A stretch of DNA of 64,000 bases from the NCBI RefSeq assembly GCF_024138395.1, contig NZ_JAMYDU010000019.1, forward strand, positions 1-64,000, written 5' to 3'. The stretch is from Pseudomonas mandelii (lineage in GTDB: Bacteria; Pseudomonadota; Gammaproteobacteria; Pseudomonadales; Pseudomonadaceae). The notes under the pieces were generated by a model. It worked only from the letters and a program-made list of their open reading frames with translations. It was not told the DNA's origin and ran no database searches. Shown here in pieces: positions 15,912 through 22,479 of the stretch. Position numbers and translations under genes: made by a program. Position 1 is the first letter of the stretch, and every line of letters begins with the position of its first letter.

Positions 15912-16865
15912 TTATTCGCTTTTGCCTTCAGCCTGTAAACGCTCCGTGCTCAGACCCTGAGACAGGCTGTACACGTAAGCGGCCAGCAGTTGCACCTTAT
16001 CGTTGCCGAGCAGTTCGTTCTGCGCCGGCATATGGCCCTGGCGACCATGACGAATGGTTTGTTCAAGCTGCGTCAGGCTTGTTCCATAGATAAATCCGGT
16101 CGGTTGCGTCAGGTTCGGCGCTCCCATGGCTTCAGTGCCTTGGCCGTTTGCCCCATGACAGGCTACGCAGGTGGTGCTGTACGCTTGCTGTCCGGCGTGC
16201 AGATCGGCCGTGCTGCCTTCCGGCAAGGGCAGGCCGGCCAGTTCATGACGCACATAAGCCGCGACGTTCTTCACCCCGGCGTCGCCGAGGATTTCCCCCC
16301 AAGCCGGCATCGCGGCCATGCGACCGCCCATGATGGTCGTTTTGATCATTTCGGCATCGCCGCCCCAGCGCCAGTTGCTGTCGGCCAGGTTCGGGAAACC
16401 AAACGCGCCCTTGGCATCCGAGCCGTGGCACACCGAGCAATTGGACGCAAACAGGCGACCGCCCATTTTAAGTGCTAGTGGATCCTTGGCGACTTCTTCG
16501 ATGGGCATGGCGGCAAATTTGGCGAAGATCGGCCCGAACTTCGCGTCAGCCTTGTTCATCTCCTTTTCCCATTCGTGGACACCGGTCCAGCCGTCCTCAT
16601 AACCGGGCAAAATGCCTTTCCAGTTACCCAGGCCCGGGTAAAGGATCAGGTAGCCGACGGCAAACACCAACGTGCCGGCGAACAGCATGAACCACCACTG
16701 CGGCAGCGGGTTATCGTACTCCTCGATGCCGTCGAAGCTGTGGCCCATGGTCTGGTCGGTGCTGCCCTTGGTTTCCCCTCGGCGCGTACCGATCAGCAAC
16801 CAGGTCAGGCCGATCAGGCTGCCGATGGTCAGTACGCAGATCCACGTACTCCAGAAGGTGGTCAT
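15912..16865 (-). CDS. ccoP2: cbb3 oxidase subunit III CcoP (operon 2)
   Basis: 317 residues from the ATG at 16865, which overlaps the ccoQ stop (ATGA); the 40 extra upstream codons are ccoQ in another frame. Two transmembrane helices, haem sites CSVCH (143-147) and CVACH (233-237). It lacks the roughly 14-residue insertion of CcoP1 and has a slightly longer C terminus. Position corresponds to the Anr-induced cco-2 operon of P. aeruginosa. Confidence 0.96.
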   Translation of the reverse strand: MTTFWSTWICVLTIGSLIGLTWLLIGTRRGETKGSTDQTMGHSFDGIEEYDNPLPQWWFMLFAGTLVFAVGYLILYPGLGNWKGILPGYEDGWTGVHEWEKEMNKADAKFGPIFAKFAAMPIEEVAKDPLALKMGGRLFASNCSVCHGSDAKGAFGFPNLADSNWRWGGDAEMIKTTIMGGRMAAMPAWGEILGDAGVKNVAAYVRHELAGLPLPEGSTADLHAGQQAYSTTCVACHGANGQGTEAMGAPNLTQPTGFIYGTSLTQLEQTIRHGRQGHMPAQNELLGNDKVQLLAAYVYSLSQGLSTERLQAEGKSE

Positions 16866-17083
16866 GGCCGGGTACTCCTTGTGGCGGATTCTTGTTGGGT
16901 GCTGTTTTCCGATGGCGGCTCGTCGGCGAACGGCAGCAGGCGCGCTTCGGCGAATTCCGGATTGCGCTTGCCGTTGAACACCCACAGCGTCAGGCCGACG
17001 AAGGCCACGAACACCACGACCGTGCCCAAACCGCGGATCATTCCACTGCTCATTTCGCTAATTATTTCAAAGGGCATGGACAT
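16862..17083 (-). CDS. ccoQ2: cbb3 oxidase subunit CcoQ (operon 2)
   Basis: 73 residues if started at 17083, which has AGAGG six bases upstream, inside the end of ccoO. Internal ATGs at 17077, 17053 and 17041 are possible. The 17041 start (MIRGLGTVVV) would align best with CcoQ1 but has no better ribosome site. One transmembrane helix and the FixQ segment LWVFNGKRNPEFAEA are present. Confidence 0.88.
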   Translation of the reverse strand: MSMPFEIISEMSSGMIRGLGTVVVFVAFVGLTLWVFNGKRNPEFAEARLLPFADEPPSENSTQQESATRSTRP

Positions 17084-17086
17084 GGC

Positions 17087-17695
17087 TCACCTCTTGCTCT
17101 TGATCGCAGTGCCGAGCACTTGCAGGTAGGAGACCAGCGCGTCCATTTCGGTTTTGCCCTGGAGCGAGGCGACTGAGCCTGCGATGTCGTCGTCGGTGTA
17201 CGGCACGCCGAGGGTGCGCATGGCGCGGATCTTGGTTTCGGTGTGGCTGCTGTCGACCTTGTTGTCGACCAGCCACGGGTAGGCCGGCATCTTCGATTCC
17301 GGCACCACGTTGCGCGGGTTGTACAAGTGCGCGCGGTGCCAGTCTTCGGAGTAGCGACCGCCGACGCGCGCCAAGTCCGGCCCGGTACGCTTGGAGCCCC
17401 ACAGGAACGGGTGATCCCAGACACTTTCCCCGGCCACCGAATAGTGGCCATAGCGCTCGGTTTCGGCGCGAAACGGGCGGATCATCTGCGAGTGGCAACC
17501 GACGCAGCCTTCGCGGATGTAAATGTCCCGGCCTTCCAGTTGCAGCGCGGTGTAGGGCTTCATGCCTTCCACCGGTTTATTGGTCACGTCCTGAAAGAAC
17601 AGCGGGACGATCTGGGTCAGGCCGCCGATGCTCACGGCGAACACCATCAGCAACATCAGCAGGCCGACGTTTTTCTCGATTGTTTCGTGCTTCAT
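17087..17695 (-). CDS. ccoO2: cbb3 oxidase subunit II CcoO (operon 2)
   Basis: 202 residues, same length as CcoO1, with haem site CVGCHSQMIRPF at 64-75 and the N-terminal anchor. Differences from CcoO1 concentrate in the membrane anchor and the C-terminal third. It starts ten bases after ccoN and ends three bases before ccoQ. Confidence 0.97.
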   Translation of the reverse strand: MKHETIEKNVGLLMLLMVFAVSIGGLTQIVPLFFQDVTNKPVEGMKPYTALQLEGRDIYIREGCVGCHSQMIRPFRAETERYGHYSVAGESVWDHPFLWGSKRTGPDLARVGGRYSEDWHRAHLYNPRNVVPESKMPAYPWLVDNKVDSSHTETKIRAMRTLGVPYTDDDIAGSVASLQGKTEMDALVSYLQVLGTAIKSKR

Positions 17696-17705
17696 GGCGG
17701 ACTCC

Positions 17706-19130
17706 TCAGGCTATCTGTGCGGCAGCGGCGGCTTCGGCAAGCTGCGAGGCCCGCACGGTGCGCCAGGTGTTGTAAGCCATCAGCAACATGCCGCAGAGGA
17801 AGATCGCGCCGCCCACCAGTCGCACGACGAAGCCTGGGTGGCTGGCCACCAGGGTTTCGACGAAGGAATAGGTCAGCGTGCCGTCCTCGTTGACGGCGCG
17901 CCACATCAGGCCTTGGGCGATGCCGTTGACCCACATCGAGGCGATGTACAGCACGGTGCCGATGGTCGCGAGCCAGAAGTGCGCGTTGATCAGGCCGATG
18001 CTGTGCATCTGCGTGCGGCCGAAGACTTTCGGAATCATGTGGTACAGCGCACCGATGGAAATCATCGCTACCCAGCCGAGCGCGCCGGCATGAACGTGAC
18101 CAATGGTCCAGTCGGTGTAGTGGGAGAGAGCGTTCACTGTCTTGATCGCCATCATCGGCCCTTCGAATGTCGACATGCCGTAGAACGCCAGCGACACAAC
18201 GAGGAAGCGCAGGATCGGGTCGCTGCGCAACTTATGCCAGGCGCCCGAGAGCGTCATCATCCCGTTGATCATCCCGCCCCAGCTCGGTGCCAACAGGATC
18301 AGCGACATCACCATGCCCAGCGACTGCGCCCAGTCCGGCAGCGCGGTGTAGTGCAAATGGTGAGGGCCGGCCCAGATGTACAGGGTAATCAGCGCCCAGA
18401 AGTGCACGATCGACAAACGATAGGAATACACCGGACGCTCGGCCTGTTTCGGAACGAAGTAGTACATCATTCCGAGGAAACCGGCGGTGAGGAAAAAGCC
18501 TACGGCGTTGTGGCCATACCACCACTGCACCATGGCATCGGTCGCACCGGCGTACACCGAGTAGGACTTGGTGAAACTTACCGGCAATTCCAGGTTGTTG
18601 ACGATGTGCAGGATCGCCACAGTGATGATGAATCCACCGAAGAACCAGTTACCGACATAGATGTGTTTGGTCTTGCGCTGCATGATCGTGCCGAAGAACA
18701 CGATGGCGTAGGCTACCCAGACGATGGTGATCAGGATGTCGATCGGCCATTCCAGCTCGGCGTATTCCTTGGAACTGGTGTAACCCAATGGCAGGCTAAT
18801 GGCCGCCAAAAGAATCACCAGTTGCCAGCCCCAGAAGCAGAACGCGGCGATTTTTGGCGCAAACAGGCGGGTCTGGCAGGTGCGTTGTACCGAGTAGAAC
18901 GAGCTGGCGAACAGGGCGCAACCGCCGAAAGCGAAGATCACCGCGTTAGTGTGCAGTGGACGCAACCGGCCGAAACTGGTCCACGGCAGATTGAAATTGA
19001 GTTCGGGCCAGACCAACTGGGCCGCGAGAAAAACCCCGAGCCCCATGCCGACGATGCCCCACACAACCGTCATAATGGCGAATTGGCGGACCACCTTGTA
19101 GTTGTAGGCGGTACTGATAGAAGTGTTCAT
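17706..19130 (-). CDS. ccoN2: cbb3 oxidase catalytic subunit I CcoN (operon 2)
   Basis: 474 residues from the ATG at 19130 (MNTSISTAYNYKVVRQF). It carries the same metal and haem motifs as CcoN1 (WWYGHNAVGFFLT, GPHHLHYTALPDW, GHVHAGALGW). A 13/14 ANR box lies 135-148 bases upstream, within the divergent hydrolase gene, which agrees with this being the micro-oxically induced copy. Confidence 0.97.
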   Translation of the reverse strand: MNTSISTAYNYKVVRQFAIMTVVWGIVGMGLGVFLAAQLVWPELNFNLPWTSFGRLRPLHTNAVIFAFGGCALFASSFYSVQRTCQTRLFAPKIAAFCFWGWQLVILLAAISLPLGYTSSKEYAELEWPIDILITIVWVAYAIVFFGTIMQRKTKHIYVGNWFFGGFIITVAILHIVNNLELPVSFTKSYSVYAGATDAMVQWWYGHNAVGFFLTAGFLGMMYYFVPKQAERPVYSYRLSIVHFWALITLYIWAGPHHLHYTALPDWAQSLGMVMSLILLAPSWGGMINGMMTLSGAWHKLRSDPILRFLVVSLAFYGMSTFEGPMMAIKTVNALSHYTDWTIGHVHAGALGWVAMISIGALYHMIPKVFGRTQMHSIGLINAHFWLATIGTVLYIASMWVNGIAQGLMWRAVNEDGTLTYSFVETLVASHPGFVVRLVGGAIFLCGMLLMAYNTWRTVRASQLAEAAAAAQIA

Positions 19131-19209
19131 GGTTCCCCATCCACGGTTCAGCCGAAGTGAAGGCCTGTCTTTGCGAGTAAGCCGCACGGCAGACGCTCCC
19201 TTCGCCTGG

Positions 19210-19278
19210 AGTTATAGGCAGACTAAAAGCGAGGCAAGCATGGACAAAGAGCACAAGGCCAGTATTGACGGGGATCAA
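19210..19278 (-). promoter_or_regulatory. ANR box upstream of ccoN2, inside the divergent gene
   Basis: TTGACGGGGATCAA at 19265-19278 matches TTGAT-N4-ATCAA at nine of ten defined positions. It overlaps codons 9-13 of the hydrolase gene. On the ccoN2 strand a -10-like TATAAC lies at 19210-19215, which would place the box near -68. A -41.5 position would need a start near 19230, where the -10 is poor. Confidence 0.7.
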
Positions 19279-19920
19279 TGGGCGCAGTGCGTGCGGGATC
19301 ATGGGTGGTTGTGGAATGCCGCTTCAGGACCGGCTTCGGCGACGCTGATTCTCGCTCACGGTGCCGGTGCGCCGATGGACAGCAACTGGATGAGCGACAT
19401 GGCTGCGCGCCTTGCCGCACAGGGGGTCAACGTATTGCGCTTCGAGTTTCCCTACATGTCGCAGCGGCGTATCGATGGCGGCAAACGCCCGCCGAACCCG
19501 GCACCGAAACTGCTCGAGTGCTGGCGGGAGGTGTATACCGTGGTGCGACGCCATGTCGCTGGCCGCCTGGCCATTGGTGGCAAGTCCATGGGCGGACGGA
19601 TGGCGAGTTTGTTGGCTGATGAGTTGGGCGCGGATGCGCTGGTGTGCCTGGGGTATCCGTTTTATGCGGTGGGCAAACCGGAGAAGCCGCGGGTCGAGCA
19701 TTTGGCTTCTTTGAAGACGCGGACGTTGATTGTTCAAGGTGAGCGGGATGCGTTGGGGAATCGGGAGGCGGTTGAGGGGTATGTGTTCTCGCCGGGGATT
19801 GAGGTGTTTTGGATGGCGGCGGGGGATCATGACCTGAAGCCGCTGAAGGCTTCAGGAGTCAGCCATGATCAGCATTTGATGGCAGCGGCAAAGCGAGTGG
19901 CTGAGTTTGTCATGTGTTGA
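19240..19920 (+). CDS. Alpha/beta hydrolase (KANL3/Tex30-like)
   Basis: 226 residues from the ATG at 19240 (MDKEHKASIDGDQW); upstream in-frame codons overlap the ccoN2 leader. The fold is an alpha/beta hydrolase: LILAHGAGAPMD (36-47), nucleophile elbow GGKSMGGR with S116, and candidate acid and histidine in QGERDALG and AAGDHDLKPL. Proteins of this kind are annotated as KANL3/Tex30-like dienelactone hydrolases; the substrate is unknown. It is divergent from ccoN2 and its stop overlaps the convergent gene's stop by eleven bases. Confidence 0.88.
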   Translation: MDKEHKASIDGDQWAQCVRDHGWLWNAASGPASATLILAHGAGAPMDSNWMSDMAARLAAQGVNVLRFEFPYMSQRRIDGGKRPPNPAPKLLECWREVYTVVRRHVAGRLAIGGKSMGGRMASLLADELGADALVCLGYPFYAVGKPEKPRVEHLASLKTRTLIVQGERDALGNREAVEGYVFSPGIEVFWMAAGDHDLKPLKASGVSHDQHLMAAAKRVAEFVMC

Positions 19921-20401
19921 TCAAGAGCGCGGGCACGTCGGTTCTTGTCATTTTGAATGTGCCAATTGGCGCCAACCGGTATATATGTTTAAAAGTGGCT
20001 TTGAAGTCACCAGTAACGATCCCCTTGGTTCGATCCAGTCTAATCGTTAACTCAGCTTCGTCCGCATCAACAATTCTGACGCCCACGGTGCCGGGGCGTA
20101 CGGAATGAGAGTGGACATGCGTAACATGCATCCAATCGGCTACACCGAGTTTGTAGGTACATTCCAGGAGATCTTGATCCAGATAGGGCACGCTGAAGAG
20201 AAAACTGAAGTAATTATCTTCGTACACCGAGCCGGTGCCGCCGCTAAAAACCCAGAACTCCTCGCCAGTAACTGGATACTTGGCGTAAAAAAACTGGGTT
20301 GAATCTGAATAAATCGGTTCTGCTCCCAAGCTCCAGTGGAAATCGTTGGTGGGGTTTTGGATGCTTTTTTGTTTAGGGAAGTAAAGGTCTCTAACACTCA
20401 T
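19910..20401 (-). CDS. Unrecognised protein, about 163 residues
   Basis: I do not recognise this family. The ATG at 20401 (MSVRDLYFPKQK) is chosen because GGAGAAC lies about ten bases upstream; ATGs at 20416 and 20422 are alternatives. The protein is soluble and aromatic-rich, with alternating hydrophobic stretches suggesting a beta-rich, perhaps lipocalin-like fold. Notable pieces are NPTNDFHWSLG, FWVFSGGTGSVYEDNY and a histidine cluster, HVTHVHSHS. There is no signal peptide. Base composition looks clearly lower in GC than its neighbours, which suggests recent acquisition. It is tail-to-tail with the hydrolase gene, overlapping by eleven bases. Confidence 0.65.
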   Translation of the reverse strand: MSVRDLYFPKQKSIQNPTNDFHWSLGAEPIYSDSTQFFYAKYPVTGEEFWVFSGGTGSVYEDNYFSFLFSVPYLDQDLLECTYKLGVADWMHVTHVHSHSVRPGTVGVRIVDADEAELTIRLDRTKGIVTGDFKATFKHIYRLAPIGTFKMTRTDVPALLINT

Positions 20402-20422
20402 TTTGAAGTTCTCCATATCCAT

Positions 20423-20706
20423 AATTCCAAGCCAAAAGCTGGCTTTTCATTAATGCCGGAATTTGGATCGCGCAACTACTGTAAGAGCTGACAGCTCTGA
20501 CGCAGAGCTGAAAGTATGAGTCTGTTTCGTAAAAGTGGGCTGCACCTCGGAATTCGAGGCCTGGGTTGATAGCAACCGATATGTGGCGCGCTACGCTCAC
20601 TCCTACATTGGATCTGAGGAGATCATAGGTTTTGTGCCCGACGACGATCCCCTGTAGTCGTGAGCCTGCTCGCGATTGCGTCTGCCAGACCCAATAATTC
20701 CTGATC
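20423..20706. other. Gene-free stretch with a decayed REPIN
   Basis: I see no gene. Bases 20575-20681 resemble a worn REP pair: ACGCTCACTCCTACA on one side and CCTGTAGTCGTGAGCCTGCT followed by CGCGATTGCG on the other. The stretch is lower in GC than the surrounding genes, as is the neighbouring unknown gene. Confidence 0.45.
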
Positions 20707-20742
20707 AAAAAAAACCGGAAGCTCTCGCAACCGGTTTTTTGT
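20707..20742 (-). terminator. Intrinsic terminator of aer
   Basis: AAACCGG and CCGGTTT form the stem, with runs of A and T on either side, 13 bases past the aer stop codon. It would also stop rightward transcripts. Confidence 0.85.
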
Positions 20743-20755
20743 ATTGCCAGAACAA

Positions 20756-22321
20756 TCAGCGGTTAAACCGCTCCACCAACGAATACTGGGTATTCGCGGT
20801 CTTGGTCAGTTCCTCACTCAGCAGCGCCGAGTGCTGTGCCTGTTCCGAGGTCTGGTCAGCCAGTTGCGAGATGTTGCTGATGTTGCGGCTGATTTCTTCG
20901 GCCACTGCACTTTGCTCTTCGGTGGCGGCAGCGATTTGCGTGGTCATGTCGGTGATGTTGGCCACCGCTTCGCTGATGCCCACCAGCGCCTGATCCGCTT
21001 CCAAGACTCGCGCCACACCTTCTTCAGCCTGACGATGCCCGGCCTCCATGGTTTGCACGGCACTGGAAGCCGTCTGCTGCAGTTTGGCGATCAGGGCGTG
21101 AATCTGCCCGGTGGATTCGCTGGTGCGTTGCGCCAGTTGACGCACTTCGTCGGCCACTACCGCAAAGCCACGACCCATCTCGCCGGCGCGAGCCGCTTCA
21201 ATTGCGGCGTTCAAGGCCAGCAGGTTGGTCTGATCGGCAATGCCTTTGATCACATCGACCACGCCGCCGATTTCGTCGCTGTCCTTGGCCAGTTGCGTGA
21301 CCGTCAGGCCGGTTTCACCGACCACCACCGACAGACGCTGAATAGCTTCGCGGGTTTCCCCGGCGATGTCGCGACCGCGACCGGTCAAGCGATTGGCTTC
21401 CTGAGTGGCGTCGGCGGTGCGCTGCACGTGGCTGGCGACTTCCTGAGTAGTGGCGGCCATCTGATTCACAGCGGTCGCCACTTGCTCGGTTTCGACGCGT
21501 TGACGTTCCAGGCCGGTGGAGCTGTTGTGCGCCAAGGCGTCGGACTGTTTCGCTTGTTCGGTCAGGTGTTCGGCAGTGTCCTGCAGACGAGTCAGGCAGG
21601 TTTTCAGGCGTGCTTCCTGGCTGAGAATCGACATTTCCAGGCGTGCCTGGGCGCCACGACTGTCGGTATACATCTGCGCAATCAGCGGGTCGGACGTGGT
21701 CTGTTCGGCCAGGCGCAGCAAACGCTTGATACCGCGCTGTTGCCAGCTCAAACCCATCAAGCCCAAGGGCACCGAAAGGCCGGCGGCGAGGGCGAAGCCC
21801 CATTGAGAGTTGAGCGAGGCGCCGATCATGAAACTCAACTGGCTGACCAGAATGAACGGCAGCCAGTCCTGAAGTACAGGCAACCATTTATCGGTTTGAG
21901 GAACGGCTGACTTGCCCTGATTGATGCGTTGATAGAGCGCTTCGGCGCGGCGGATCTGTTCGGCGGTGGGTTTGACCCGCACCGACTCGTAACCGATCAC
22001 CTGATTGCCGTCGAACACCGGTGTGACATAGGCGTTGACCCAGTAGTGGTCACCGGTCTTGCAGCGATTCTTGACAATGCCCATCCATGGCAAGCCTTGT
22101 TTCAATGTGCCCCACATGTGCGCGAACACCGCAGCCGGGACGTCGGGGTGACGGACCAGGTTATGCGGCGCACGGATCAGCTCCTCACGAGAAAACCCGC
22201 TGATTTCGACGAAAGCGTCGTTGCAGTAGGTGATCACGCCCTTGGCATCGGTGGTGGAAATCAACCGTTGCTGAGCCGGGAAGGTCCGTTCGCGTTGTGT
22301 AATGGGCTGGTTGTTACGCAT
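20756..22321 (-). CDS. aer: Aerotaxis receptor Aer (PAS-containing chemoreceptor)
   Basis: 521 residues starting MRNNQPITQRERTFPAQQ, the usual Pseudomonas Aer start. An N-terminal PAS domain (about 15-115) with CNDAFVEISGFSREEL and HPDVPAAVFAHMW should bind FAD and sense redox or oxygen. A membrane hairpin follows (about 150-190), then a HAMP-like region and the chemoreceptor signalling domain with DQTNLLALNAAIEAARAG. It directs movement toward oxygen through CheA/CheW. Its place beside the cco and anr genes fits the oxygen-response theme, but I found no ANR box in front of it. Confidence 0.94.
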   Translation of the reverse strand: MRNNQPITQRERTFPAQQRLISTTDAKGVITYCNDAFVEISGFSREELIRAPHNLVRHPDVPAAVFAHMWGTLKQGLPWMGIVKNRCKTGDHYWVNAYVTPVFDGNQVIGYESVRVKPTAEQIRRAEALYQRINQGKSAVPQTDKWLPVLQDWLPFILVSQLSFMIGASLNSQWGFALAAGLSVPLGLMGLSWQQRGIKRLLRLAEQTTSDPLIAQMYTDSRGAQARLEMSILSQEARLKTCLTRLQDTAEHLTEQAKQSDALAHNSSTGLERQRVETEQVATAVNQMAATTQEVASHVQRTADATQEANRLTGRGRDIAGETREAIQRLSVVVGETGLTVTQLAKDSDEIGGVVDVIKGIADQTNLLALNAAIEAARAGEMGRGFAVVADEVRQLAQRTSESTGQIHALIAKLQQTASSAVQTMEAGHRQAEEGVARVLEADQALVGISEAVANITDMTTQIAAATEEQSAVAEEISRNISNISQLADQTSEQAQHSALLSEELTKTANTQYSLVERFNR

Positions 22322-22443
22322 GGCTTTTTCAATCCGCAAGGCTTTGAAAGGTTGTCGGCAATGTCAGGCATTTATTGAAATGTTTTTTTCATTAATCAGT
22401 AACGCGTCGCAAAACGACATAGACTTTTGCGGCCCGAACAAAA

Positions 22444-22463
22444 ACACCGCCCGAAGGCGGTGT
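22444..22463 (-). terminator. Hairpin terminator of acnA
   Basis: ACACCGCC and GGCGGTGT form a perfect eight-pair stem with a four-base loop, 17 bases past the acnA stop. The acnA-strand tail is T-rich (GTTTTTGTTC). Confidence 0.85.
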
Positions 22464-22479
22464 CGTTGTCAGCAAGCTG

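Noticed and set aside
20391..20708. 105-codon minus-strand frame upstream of the unknown gene
   Set aside because: It translates a decayed REP pair and the leader of the neighbouring gene; no ribosome site or homology.
22322..22440. Possible ANR box before aer
   Set aside because: TTGAAATG and TTCATTAATC elements do not reach the consensus or spacing.
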